A stretch of 64,000 nucleotides of DNA from PALSA-188 sp963720075 (lineage in GTDB: Bacteria; Acidobacteriota; Terriglobia; Terriglobales; Acidobacteriaceae): assembly GCA_963720075.1 (NCBI GenBank), contig CAVREG010000019.1, positions 1,364,001-1,428,000 of the forward strand, given 5' to 3'. Of this stretch, positions 53,045 to 61,104 are shown piece by piece; position 1 is the stretch's first letter; each line of letters starts with the position of its first letter. The position numbers and the translations under genes were made by a program. The notes beneath the pieces are model-generated. The model saw only the letters and a program-made list of their open reading frames with translations, did no database searches and was not told the DNA's origin.

Positions 53045-53208
53045 GGTAGTGGCTCAGTTTGAACAAATCTCTACTTCGACGTCATCCCGGAGGATCTCGC
53101 GCGCCGCGGCACAATTGCTCGTGTTGAGCGCGTATCCGCCACGCGCAAGATCCCTCGCAAGCTCGGGATCACGCAAAATTAAGACAAAAATCAAACTGAG
53201 CCATTACC
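53045..53208. mobile_element. MITE-like element with 18-bp terminal inverted repeats
   Basis: The left end GGTAGTGGCTCAGTTTGA (53045-53062) and the reverse complement of 53191-53208 agree at 17 of 18 bases. The 164-base body has no gene and resembles the repeats at 36,851 and 7,876. A short AACG flank on both sides may be a target duplication but is too short to prove. It lies between greA and the rplU promoter. Nothing else is recognisable in 52,914-53,044. Confidence 0.7.
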
Positions 53209-53223
53209 AACGGGTTGATCGGT

Positions 53224-53252
53224 TTGACGGTTGTATCCACGCACGATAAACT
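53224..53252 (+). promoter_or_regulatory. Promoter of the rplU-rpmA operon
   Basis: TTGACG (53224-53229), 17-base spacer and TAAACT (53247-53252). It begins 15 bases after the MITE-like element and leaves a leader of about 160 nt before rplU. Confidence 0.65.
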
Positions 53253-53421
53253 AGTTGGGTTTGCCTGTAGCTGCGGGTTCCGTTCTGGATCCGCCCGCGG
53301 ATTTGCCAATTGAGGGCGAGGCGGAGAGCAGCAAGCACGAACAATCTGGAGTTTCCCGGGATCGCGACTCTCCATTGTTATGCGCATGGGGCGCGACGGG
53401 TGATCTGATGGAGGCATAAGT

Positions 53422-53928
53422 ATGTACGCGGTCATCCGCGCCGGTGGCAAGCAGTACCGTGTGGCGCCCGGAGATGTGATTCGCCTGGAAAATCAGGGCG
53501 AAGGAAAAGATGGCAAGATCGAGTTTGGCGATGTGCTGGCTGTGTCCGGCGAGCAGGGGCAGATTGGGCGTCCCGGAGCCGGGGCCTCGGTTATTGGCGA
53601 AGTTGTGGAGCAGGGTCGCGCGAAGAAAATTCTGGTATTCCACTACAAGCGCAAGAAGCAGTACAAGAAACTGCGTGGACATCGGCAGGGATATACGGCC
53701 GTCCGGATTGTTGAGATTGGGTTTGATGGGCAGACGTTTAAGGCGCCGGAACTGCCTAAGAAAGAGCCCAAGATCAAAAAAGTGACGCCAGTGGACGAAG
53801 ATCATCACGTCGAGCACCATGCGGCGGCGAAAACTAAAGCGCACGCCCCGTCACATAGTCACGCTAAGAAAAAAGCGGTGGCCAAGAAAGCCGTGCATAA
53901 GAAGTCCGCACCGAAGAAGAAAAGATAA
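53422..53928 (+). CDS. rplU: Ribosomal protein L21 with Lys/His-rich tail
   Basis: Large-subunit protein bound to 23S rRNA. Residues 1-103 are standard L21 (MYAVIRAGGKQYRVAPGD, HYKRKKQYKKLRGHRQGYT). Residues about 115-168 are an added tail rich in Lys, Ala and His that resembles histone H1-type extensions. Shine-Dalgarno GGAGG is eight bases before the ATG. The long leader could mediate autogenous control, which is inference. Confidence 0.96.
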   Translation: MYAVIRAGGKQYRVAPGDVIRLENQGEGKDGKIEFGDVLAVSGEQGQIGRPGAGASVIGEVVEQGRAKKILVFHYKRKKQYKKLRGHRQGYTAVRIVEIGFDGQTFKAPELPKKEPKIKKVTPVDEDHHVEHHAAAKTKAHAPSHSHAKKKAVAKKAVHKKSAPKKKR

Positions 53929-53975
53929 CCAGGTCCCTCGACTTGGGATGACAATTTACATATAGGGGATAGGTT

Positions 53976-54239
53976 ATGGCACATAAAAAAGGGCAGGGTA
54001 CATCACGAAACGGGCGCGATTCGAATGCGCAGCGATTAGGATTCAAGGCATTTGGCGGGCAGATTGTGCCCGGTGGGACGATTATCGTCCGACAGCGTGG
54101 GACGCGAGTGAAACCTGGGCTGAATGTTGGACGCGGCAGCGACGACACTTTGTTCGCGAAGATCAGCGGGCGGATCAAGTTTAAAGATCGTGGGCAGATG
54201 GGGAAATTTGTGATGGTCGAACCGCTCGAAGCGGAGTAG
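53976..54239 (+). CDS. rpmA: Ribosomal protein L27
   Basis: 87 residues, beginning MAHKKGQGTSRNGRDS, the N-terminal arm that reaches the peptidyl-transferase centre. The core VPGGTIIVRQRGTRVKPGLNVG is canonical. There is no cleaved N-terminal extension as in Firmicutes. It follows rplU after 47 bases and a terminator follows it. Confidence 0.97.
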   Translation: MAHKKGQGTSRNGRDSNAQRLGFKAFGGQIVPGGTIIVRQRGTRVKPGLNVGRGSDDTLFAKISGRIKFKDRGQMGKFVMVEPLEAE

Positions 54240-54275
54240 TTTAATTTCAAGTTAAGGCTGCGTGAGCGGCTGGCA

Positions 54276-54301
54276 GCCTCGGCTTCGGTCGAGGCTTTTT
54301 T
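54276..54301 (+). terminator. Intrinsic terminator after rpmA
   Basis: GCCTCG (54276-54281) pairs with CGAGGC (54290-54295), followed by six T. It separates rplU-rpmA from obg. Confidence 0.8.
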
Positions 54302-54312
54302 GTTTGCGTAGC

Positions 54313-54442
54313 GGCAGATGTCTATCTGCCCGAGTAAAAGCTGAGCTTGGACTCAGCCGCCCAGACGAGGACGTCTGGGCCTACGTGACTTCCGAGGCGG
54401 CCGAGTTGAGCTCGGCCTGGACGGGCGAGGGCGCGCCCGTCC
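54313..54442. repeat. Five consecutive hairpins between rpmA and obg
   Basis: In order: GGCAGAT/ATCTGCC (54313-54330), GCTGAG/CTCAGC (54340-54357), GCCCAGACG/CGTCTGGGC (54359-54380), GGCCGAG/CTCGGCC (54399-54417) and GGACGGGCG/CGCCCGTCC (54419-54442). All have loops of 4-6 nt. Together they occupy almost the whole gap after the terminator. The last is close in type to the palindromes near 17,770 and 30,455. Confidence 0.85.
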
Positions 54443-54474
54443 CCACACGATCTTTACTTTTATTCAAGATTTTT

Positions 54475-55506
54475 ATGTTTATAGATGAGGCGACAATTCG
54501 GGTTAAGGCTGGCGATGGCGGCAATGGCTGCCTTGCGTTTCGGCGGGAGAAATTCGTTCCGCGCGGAGGGCCGTCGGGCGGGGACGGCGGCAATGGCGGC
54601 GACATTGTTATGGAATCAAGCGAACGACATAACACGCTGGTCCATTTTCGTTTTAATCCCGAATACAAGGCGCAACGCGGGCGGCACGGGGAGGGTTCCA
54701 ACAAGAAGGGGCGCGAAGGTGAAGGAATCGTTTTACAGGTTCCGGTTGGAACTATTTTGTATGACGCGGACACTGGCGAAAGAATCCATGATTTTGAGCG
54801 TCCCGATGAACGGATCGTGGTGGCTTGCGGCGGACGCGGAGGGCGCGGTAACGCTCGTTTCGCAACCTCAACGCATCAGGCGCCTCGCGAGCATGAAGAC
54901 GGGCGTCCGGGAGAGGAACGTGTTTTCCGGCTGGAATTGAAACTTCTTGCGGACGTGGGATTAGTGGGATTTCCGAATGTCGGAAAGTCCACTTTGATTT
55001 CGCGAATTTCGGCAGCGCGCCCCAAGGTGGCGGATTATCCGTTCACTACTCTTCAACCAAACTTAGGGGTGGTCGCGGTTGGGGATGTTCCCGGCGAACG
55101 AAGTTTTGTCGTCGCTGACATTCCAGGCCTGATTGAAGGTGCACATTTAGGGGCTGGATTGGGGACGCAATTTTTGCGTCATATCGAGCGAACCAGGTTG
55201 CTCGCTCACATGGTGGATGTGTCGGACGACAGTGGAAGGCCTGATCCAGTGAAGGATGTCGAGGTAATCACGGAAGAGTTGAAGAGTTTTGGCGGAAGGT
55301 TGGACGAGAAGCCAACTATCCTCGTCGCGTCGAAAATTGACGTCGCGAATAAAGAAAAGCTGGACAAGCTAAAGAAATATGCCAAAAAGCAGAAGATGGA
55401 TTTGTATCCTATTTCCGCGGTGACGGGAAAAGGAATTGAAGAATTAAAGTTCGCCATGGCGGATAAGCTCGACGAGCTTAGAGAACGCGCGACAGAGCAA
55501 GCGTGA
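54475..55506 (+). CDS. obg: Obg GTPase
   Basis: Ribosome-assembly GTPase. The 343 residues from the ATG at 54475 comprise the glycine-rich Obg fold (1-158, e.g. PSGGDGGNGGDIV) and the G domain with GFPNVGKSTL, DIPGLIEGA and the SKID specificity motif. A C-terminal OCT domain is absent. A longer reading from 54262 runs through the terminator and hairpins and is rejected. rplU-rpmA-obg order is widely conserved. Confidence 0.96.
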   Translation: MFIDEATIRVKAGDGGNGCLAFRREKFVPRGGPSGGDGGNGGDIVMESSERHNTLVHFRFNPEYKAQRGRHGEGSNKKGREGEGIVLQVPVGTILYDADTGERIHDFERPDERIVVACGGRGGRGNARFATSTHQAPREHEDGRPGEERVFRLELKLLADVGLVGFPNVGKSTLISRISAARPKVADYPFTTLQPNLGVVAVGDVPGERSFVVADIPGLIEGAHLGAGLGTQFLRHIERTRLLAHMVDVSDDSGRPDPVKDVEVITEELKSFGGRLDEKPTILVASKIDVANKEKLDKLKKYAKKQKMDLYPISAVTGKGIEELKFAMADKLDELRERATEQA

Positions 55507-55562
55507 GAACTTGATTCGCCTTCCGAAGCTCGCTCATCCGTCAGATTGACCCAGGACAGGAC

Positions 55563-55568
55563 TATAAT
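55563..55568 (+). promoter_or_regulatory. Consensus -10 box upstream of the alpha/beta hydrolase
   Basis: TATAAT at 55563-55568 is a perfect -10, 117 bases before the start codon. No convincing -35 lies at 16-18 bases; TTGACC is present but only 11 bases away. Confidence 0.35.
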
Positions 55569-55684
55569 TGCGCGCATTAGCGTGCAGTCGTACTGAAAAG
55601 TGCTTCCAGAATCCGGGTGATGCGGACCGGTCAACAAGCCTGTGGGCGTTCTTTCCGCAGAGAAAGAATTTAAGGAGACTTCAG

Positions 55685-56524
55685 ATGAACACAATTACTA
55701 CCAAAGACGGCACGACAATTTATTACAAAGATTGGGGCAAGGGTGAGCCAATTGTGTTCTCGCATGGATGGCCTTTGAACGCCGATGCATGGGATGCACA
55801 AATGCTTTTCCTGGGACAGAGGGGTTACCGGGTGATCGCCCACGATCGCCGAGGTCACGGACGTTCGAGCCAGCCCTGGAACGGAAACAACATGGATACA
55901 TACGCGGATGATCTCGGCGAGCTGCTTGATCAGCTGGATGTGAAGAACGCGACTCTCGTCGGCCATTCCACGGGAGGCGGCGAAGTCACGCGTTACATGG
56001 GCCGCCATGGCACCAAGCGAGTAGCGAAGGCAGTGCTGATCGGCGCTGTACCGCCGCTGATGCTGAAAACGGAGAAGAATCCCGCCGGGCTTCCGCTATC
56101 TGCCTTTGACGAGCTTCGTGCTGCTGTGGTTGCGGATCGCGCGCAATTCTTCGAAGACTTGAGTGTCCCCTTCTATGGACTCAACAAACCAGACGCCAAA
56201 GTTTCTCAGGGTGTTCGGGATGCATTCTGGCAACAGGGTATGCAGATGTCTATTGTTGGAGCTTATGAGTGCATCAAGGCATTCTCTGAAACCGACTTCA
56301 CGGAGGATCTCAAAAAGATAGATGTGCCAACGTTAATTTTGCACGGTGACGCGGATCAAATCGTGCCGATTCAAGCTGCGGCACTGCTGTCCTCGAAGAT
56401 CGTCAAGAACTCAACATTGAAGATCTATCCGGGTGCGCCACATGGAATGTGCACAACCCTTGCGGACCAGGTGAATGCCGAGCTTCTTGGGTTCCTGAAA
56501 CAAGCCGATCGAGCGGCAGCATGA
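55685..56524 (+). CDS. Alpha/beta hydrolase, cofactor-free haloperoxidase type
   Basis: From the ATG at 55685 (AAGGAG ten bases upstream) 279 residues with the family start TTKDGTTIYYKDWGKG, oxyanion region SHGWPLNADAW, nucleophile Ser in GHSTGGGE, Asp in LHGDADQIVP and His in GAPHGM. This is the chloroperoxidase/esterase group, commonly annotated non-heme chloroperoxidase. The real activity is more likely an esterase or perhydrolase. It converges with the quinone oxidoreductase gene. Confidence 0.88.
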   Translation: MNTITTKDGTTIYYKDWGKGEPIVFSHGWPLNADAWDAQMLFLGQRGYRVIAHDRRGHGRSSQPWNGNNMDTYADDLGELLDQLDVKNATLVGHSTGGGEVTRYMGRHGTKRVAKAVLIGAVPPLMLKTEKNPAGLPLSAFDELRAAVVADRAQFFEDLSVPFYGLNKPDAKVSQGVRDAFWQQGMQMSIVGAYECIKAFSETDFTEDLKKIDVPTLILHGDADQIVPIQAAALLSSKIVKNSTLKIYPGAPHGMCTTLADQVNAELLGFLKQADRAAA

Positions 56525-56603
56525 GGCCCGGATGGTCCGGCGTTCGGATGAGGATAACCGAGGCGGCCAAAGGGCTAACAATGATTCTCCGAGGTGCTAC
56601 TAC

Positions 56604-57572
56604 TTACGGCAAAAGCAGCAATTTCCCGGTGGTTTTGCGGGCTTCGAGGTCGCGGTGGGCTTGGGCGGCCTCGGCCAACGGATAATTATGCGCGATACGC
56701 AGGGTTAGTTTTCCGGCGGCAATCATTTCGAAAACCGCGATGGCTCGCTTTCGCAACTCCTCGGTTGTAGCGATGTAATGAACCAAAGTGGGCCGGGTTA
56801 CAAAGAGCGAGCCTTTTTGCAATAACAAAATCGGATCGAATGGCGGCACCGCGCCGCTGGATCCACCGAATAGCGCCATGTATCCTCGGGGACGCAAGAC
56901 GTTCAAGCCTTTTTCGAAGGTAGTCTTCCCCACGCTGTCGTAAACAACGTCCACACCCTTCCCGCCGGTCAGGCGTTTAGTTTCGGCTTCGAAGTCAACC
57001 TTCGTGTACAGGATGACTTCGTCTGCTCCTGCTTCCCTGGCGAGTTTGGCTTTTTCTTCAGTTGAAACCGTGCCGATGACCCGGGCACCTATGTTATGCG
57101 CCATCTGCACCAGCAGCAGTCCAACACCACCAGCGGCAGCATGGATCAGGGCGGTCTCCCCACGCGTCAAGGGATATGTGTCGTGAGTCAGGTAATGCGC
57201 GGTCATACCTTGGAGCATTACGGATGCCGCTGTGCGATCATCCACTGTCGCGGGAACGGGGACGAGGCGATCTGCGGGCACGGCGAGGTATTCTACATAG
57301 GAGCCTTGGATTCCAGCCCAGGCAACGCGATCGCCTGGTTTCATTCCGCTCACTTTGGATCCAACAGCCGTAACTGTACCGGAACCTTCCTGGCCCGCCA
57401 CGAACGGAAGCGGCAGTTTGTAACGTCCTTCGCGCTGGTAGATGTCAATGAAGTTCACGCCCGAGGCCGCAACTTTCACTACGGCTTCGTTTTCTTTTGG
57501 TTGAGGGATGGGCAGATCGGACAGAGCCAGAGCTTCGGGTCCGCCGGTCTGCTTGACTTGGATGGCTCTCAT
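56604..57572 (-). CDS. qor: NADPH:quinone oxidoreductase, zinc-free MDR family
   Basis: 322 residues of the medium-chain dehydrogenase fold lacking zinc ligands. Motifs: VNFIDIYQREGRYKLPLPFVAGQEGSG, AAGGVGLLLVQMAHNIGA (NADPH-binding) and VYDSVGKTTFEKGLNVLRPRG. This matches Qor of E. coli type, reducing quinones with NADPH. It is monocistronic and convergent with the hydrolase gene. Confidence 0.9.
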   Translation of the reverse strand: MRAIQVKQTGGPEALALSDLPIPQPKENEAVVKVAASGVNFIDIYQREGRYKLPLPFVAGQEGSGTVTAVGSKVSGMKPGDRVAWAGIQGSYVEYLAVPADRLVPVPATVDDRTAASVMLQGMTAHYLTHDTYPLTRGETALIHAAAGGVGLLLVQMAHNIGARVIGTVSTEEKAKLAREAGADEVILYTKVDFEAETKRLTGGKGVDVVYDSVGKTTFEKGLNVLRPRGYMALFGGSSGAVPPFDPILLLQKGSLFVTRPTLVHYIATTEELRKRAIAVFEMIAAGKLTLRIAHNYPLAEAAQAHRDLEARKTTGKLLLLP

Positions 57573-57713
57573 AGCGAGGTTCGATTCCAGGCAAGACGGC
57601 GAGGATGCAGAAAAGCTAGCCCCGAGTCCCGGGATCGCCGATGATAGCTTCTAGCCGCACTCCTGCCGCAAAATCGAAGTGGGCAGGCAGGGGAACCACA
57701 GACCTCTACATCT

Positions 57714-57890
57714 TTACGCTGCTTTCGAAGCGCTCTTACATACGGGATGTCCGCAGGAGCACTTGCTTTGAACATCCACTTCGTTGTTCTTTGCTGAATC
57801 AGCGCAATTCTGGCTGCAATACTGCTGACCTTGAGAAATGGGACAAGTACATTGGGGATGCGCACATTTGGATTGTTCCGCCGAAGCCAT
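57714..57890 (-). CDS. Bacterial metallothionein
   Basis: 58 residues, ATG at 57888-57890, stop at 57714-57716, with AGAGGAG eight bases upstream. Eight cysteines (9, 14, 16, 25, 29, 44, 46, 51) and His11 and His48. The pattern follows cyanobacterial SmtA: KCAHPQCTC, QYCSQNCADS and KCSCGHPVC, with the second SmtA cysteine replaced by His11. It probably sequesters zinc, cadmium or copper in the cytoplasm. No metal-sensor gene is adjacent. It is short enough to be missed by usual length cut-offs. Confidence 0.85.
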   Translation of the reverse strand: MASAEQSKCAHPQCTCPISQGQQYCSQNCADSAKNNEVDVQSKCSCGHPVCKSASKAA

Positions 57891-58043
57891 AATTTTTTCT
57901 CCTCTGCCATTAGACGCAATGGTTCGATGCAGAAAGATCTCGGGGCGTTATTGTGGATTAGAGACAGGTCCAAAACCCTGGAAACTTGGGAAGCAGTATT
58001 TACCCTGATGACCCGAAGTAACCAAACTAATCGGAATCAGCCG

Positions 58044-58073
58044 TTGACCCATCAAAAGTGGCGAGAGTAGGAT
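58044..58073 (+). promoter_or_regulatory. Promoter of mltD
   Basis: TTGACC (58044-58049), 18-base spacer, TAGGAT (58068-58073), 45 bases before the start codon. Confidence 0.5.
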
Positions 58074-58118
58074 TTGCTAACCACATTAGCCACCGCAGTT
58101 CGTAAGTCATAGAGGGAC

Positions 58119-60023
58119 ATGGGGATTCGAAAACTTTCTGTTTCTACTGGAGTGATTTTCGCTGCGGCTCTCGCCACTGTGGGTTGCAGTTCCCGACGGC
58201 AGGTAGCGGTTCGGCCACCTGTTCAGGGAAGCCCACCGCCCGTCAGTGCTCAAGTTACCGCCGCCCCTAGTTCTTCTCCGGAAGTCAAGGGGGATGCGCA
58301 TACGGTGATGCCTGCGCCGGCGCAACGGCCTGATCCGACAGCAGACGTGATCGCGGAGGCTGAAAAAGAATATCTCGCGGGGCAGGAAAACATTAAGTCA
58401 GGAAATACAGACGCCGCAAAAGCAAACTTCGATCGTGCGCTCACCATTCTGGGTGACATCCCTCCCGAGGTTCAGCCGGACCAGCGATTGCAGCAGGAGT
58501 CCAACCGCATTCACAGCGCGATGAGCGATTTAAGCTTACAGGCATTGAAGCCGGGAGAAGCGGCCCCTGAGCAGAAGTCAGAACCCGCCCCGATTGACGA
58601 GGCCAATGAGGTCACATATCCGGTTGATCCCAACATCAAGGCAAAGGCGGCGGCGGAAATTAAGGCCACCCATTCAGACCTTCCGCTAATGCTCACCGAT
58701 CCAGTGGCTAGCTATATCAACTATTTTTCGAATCGAGGCCGGGGAACGCTGGAGCACGCTCTTATCCGTAGTGGCCGGTACCAGGAAATGATTCGTCAAA
58801 CTCTGAAAGATGAGGGTGTGCCTCAAGATTTGATTTATCTGGCGCAGGCCGAATCGGGATTTCATGCGCTAGCGCTTTCCCGGGTAGGGGCTCGCGGAAT
58901 TTGGCAGTTCATGGCGTCGCGGGGTAAAGGATACGGATTAGAGCGCAACATGTGGGTGGACGACCGGCAGGACCCCGAGAAGGCGACTCGCGCCGCAGCC
59001 CGCCACCTAAAGGACCTTTATAACCAGTTTGGCGATTGGTATCTGGCCATGGCTGCTTATAACTCAGGCCCTGGAACTGTGCAGAGCGCCGTCAAGCGAA
59101 CCGGATACGCCGATTTCTGGGAACTGTACAGGAGGAATGTCTTACCGAAAGAAACGCGGAACTACGTACCAATCATTCTGGCTGAAACGATCATGGCGAA
59201 GAATCCGGCCCAGTACGGGTTGGAAGGTCTAATTCCCGACAAGCCTGTGCCGTACGACACGGTCAAGGTTAACTATGCGGTTGATCTGCGATTAGTCGCG
59301 GAATGCGTGGACGTTCCGCCGGCGGTGCTTGAAGACTTGAACCCCAGCCTGATTCGACTGGTGACTCCGAAAGGTGAGGAATTCAGTCTCAAGCTGCCGG
59401 TTGGCACTGAATCGCAATATCTCGACGCGATAAACGCGATCCCGAAAGATATGCGGGTGTGGTGGCGTTACCACAAAGTGGGACCTGGCGAAAACCTGCT
59501 TTCCATCGCGCGTGAGTATCACACGACCGCGCGTGCCATCGTGAACGCAAATAACCTGGAGACCGGTGAGAATCTTCAAGCCGAAACTAAGCTGATTATT
59601 CCGATTGCCCCTGGCCGACACGCAGCTAGCGAGGGCGTGCAAGCCTACGCAAAACACCTCACCGTTTACAGAATTCGCAGGGGCGATACGGTACAATCGG
59701 TTGCTGATAATTTCGGCGTTTCGCCGGCGATTGTCCGTCGCTGGAACCGGGTCAAGGGTAACAGCCTGCGAGGCCGCCGGATTCTATATGTGCACTTACC
59801 CATAAGTCCGAATCCGCTCGAAGCGAGCTCTAAACCCATGAATGATAGGAAGTTACGTGATTCAGCACGAGTTCGCCAAGTGCGACATTCGGTTAAGCCG
59901 GGTGAAACTCTCTATTCCATCGCCAATTCCTATAACACCACGGTCGAAGCGATTAAAGCGAGCAATCGAAATGTTGCGACGCTTCGGCCGGGAATGATTC
60001 TTCTGATCCGCCGCAACGATTAG
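58119..60023 (+). CDS. mltD: MltD-type lytic transglycosylase lipoprotein with LysM repeats
   Basis: Cleaves glycan strands non-hydrolytically at the inner face of the outer membrane. The 634 residues begin with a lipoprotein signal (lipobox LATVGC, Cys23). A Pro-rich and TPR-like linker follows, then the SLT domain (about 225-345) with catalytic Glu in QAESGFHALALSRVGARGIWQFM and NSGPGTV. LysM repeats follow near 455-500 (YHKVGPGENLLSIAREYHT), 525-565 and 588-632. Order and length match MltD. Confidence 0.93.
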   Translation: MGIRKLSVSTGVIFAAALATVGCSSRRQVAVRPPVQGSPPPVSAQVTAAPSSSPEVKGDAHTVMPAPAQRPDPTADVIAEAEKEYLAGQENIKSGNTDAAKANFDRALTILGDIPPEVQPDQRLQQESNRIHSAMSDLSLQALKPGEAAPEQKSEPAPIDEANEVTYPVDPNIKAKAAAEIKATHSDLPLMLTDPVASYINYFSNRGRGTLEHALIRSGRYQEMIRQTLKDEGVPQDLIYLAQAESGFHALALSRVGARGIWQFMASRGKGYGLERNMWVDDRQDPEKATRAAARHLKDLYNQFGDWYLAMAAYNSGPGTVQSAVKRTGYADFWELYRRNVLPKETRNYVPIILAETIMAKNPAQYGLEGLIPDKPVPYDTVKVNYAVDLRLVAECVDVPPAVLEDLNPSLIRLVTPKGEEFSLKLPVGTESQYLDAINAIPKDMRVWWRYHKVGPGENLLSIAREYHTTARAIVNANNLETGENLQAETKLIIPIAPGRHAASEGVQAYAKHLTVYRIRRGDTVQSVADNFGVSPAIVRRWNRVKGNSLRGRRILYVHLPISPNPLEASSKPMNDRKLRDSARVRQVRHSVKPGETLYSIANSYNTTVEAIKASNRNVATLRPGMILLIRRND

Positions 60024-60153
60024 GTTCTATCCAACTCATCAGCCTTAAACAACAGTTTGCATCTAACGAATTTCAATGTGTCGGACAAGACGGCTTGGTC
60101 TCGTATGCAAACAAGAATGGGACGGCGTTTGCGGTAAGGACGAATGAACATGC

Positions 60154-60159
60154 TATAAT
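60154..60159 (+). promoter_or_regulatory. Extended -10 promoter before the acidic/lysine-rich protein
   Basis: TGCTATAAT (60151-60159) is an extended -10 element with a perfect TATAAT. A -35 is weak (TTGCGG 19 bases upstream), which suits the extended type. The leader is about 95 nt. Confidence 0.55.
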
Positions 60160-60262
60160 CGCGCGCCGTTCAAGATTTTAGTTGTGTTTTTAATTTCACT
60201 AGAGCAATGTAACTGTTTGCGCACCCCCGGCGCCGCAGAGCAGCCGGAAATCAGGAGGAGAA

Positions 60263-60718
60263 ATGACTTTCGAAGAGAAATTTTATTTGCGCGATGATGA
60301 AGGCGACGAATTTAGCGAACCCGGGTCTTACGGCGAGACCACTGAAGAGGAAGATTACGAAGAAGAGGAGGAAGAGGAAGAAGCGGAGCTTCCCTCGGTA
60401 ATTGGTTCTGAACCGGAACCCGCTTCGGGCGGGGCCACGACGCCGAGATCGGGTGGAGGATCGGGAGATGGTGGTTCGTCGCGGTCTTCTGGTTCGGCGC
60501 GGAAGAAATCGAGTGGAGGGTCACCAAAATCCAAGGCGAAGAAATCCGCAAAGAAGTCGGCGAAGAAATCTTCTCCGAAAAAAGCCGCTAAAAAGAGTTC
60601 CAGGAAGAAATCTTCTGGCAGTCGCGCGGGGAAAAAATCTTCAAAGGCGAAAAAGTCTTCAAAGAAGAAAGCAACCAAAAAGAAGTCGGCCCCTAACAAG
60701 GGCCGTCGCCGCCGCTGA
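60263..60718 (+). CDS. Bipolar acidic / lysine-rich protein (H1-like tail)
   Basis: 151 residues with AGGAGGAG just before the ATG. Residues 1-42 are strongly acidic, with eight consecutive Glu near 33-40. A Ser/Gly-rich linker follows (about 50-85), and the rest (about 80-151) is nearly all Lys, Ser, Ala and Arg in SAKKSAKK- and SSPKKAAKK-type repeats. The tail resembles histone H1-like and AlgP-type DNA-binding tails. Nucleoid or RNA binding is inferred. A strong promoter, ribosome-binding site and terminator suggest high expression. Confidence 0.8.
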   Translation: MTFEEKFYLRDDEGDEFSEPGSYGETTEEEDYEEEEEEEEAELPSVIGSEPEPASGGATTPRSGGGSGDGGSSRSSGSARKKSSGGSPKSKAKKSAKKSAKKSSPKKAAKKSSRKKSSGSRAGKKSSKAKKSSKKKATKKKSAPNKGRRRR

Positions 60719-60746
60719 TTATCAGGATTTGCAGTTCAGTAAATAG

Positions 60747-60771
60747 GCCGCAGCTTGCGCTGCGGCTTTTT
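60747..60771 (+). terminator. Intrinsic terminator
   Basis: GCCGCAGC (60747-60754), loop TTGC, GCTGCGGC (60759-60766), then five T. It ends the transcript of the bipolar protein. Confidence 0.85.
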
Positions 60772-60814
60772 GCTGTTTGGCGAATGCAACTGAGGCTGCT
60801 GAAAACTAGGCCAC

Positions 60815-61033
60815 CTATTTATTGGATCGAATGGCAGTGAGGCATTTTCCGTAAAGCTCAAGCAGATGACCCGCGTATTCTTCGGGTTTGGCTGCGGTGC
60901 CGGTGCCTTGAAAACCGACTCCCGAAGAAGTCGTGCGACCGTATCCAGTCGTCATCGCGATGAACTTCATTAGATCGAGGGCGATATCTTCATTGCGGCG
61001 CGAGCCTGCACTAATACCGGGTACTTCGTCCAT
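60815..61033 (-). CDS. Small conserved-looking hypothetical protein
   Basis: From the ATG at 61031-61033, which has GGAGGA six bases upstream, 72 residues. The core RRNEDIALDLMKFIAMTTGYG and the C-terminal helix EYAGHLLELYGKCLTAI look like a small helical protein. An ATG five codons earlier (61048) is possible but lacks a ribosome-binding site. I do not recognise a named family. Confidence 0.6.
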   Translation of the reverse strand: MDEVPGISAGSRRNEDIALDLMKFIAMTTGYGRTTSSGVGFQGTGTAAKPEEYAGHLLELYGKCLTAIRSNK

Positions 61034-61104
61034 TGATTCCTCCGTCATTTTAAAAGGATACTGGAATCATTTGACGGAGGCTAGACCGATCTCTTTGATA
61101 GGCG

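Noticed and set aside
54262..54474. N-terminal extension of Obg
   Set aside because: It would translate the rpmA terminator loop and the five-hairpin cluster; the Obg family starts at the ATG at 54475.
57569..57973. 134-codon minus-strand frame covering the metallothionein
   Set aside because: It is the alternative frame of the metallothionein gene, has no strong ribosome-binding site and no family features.
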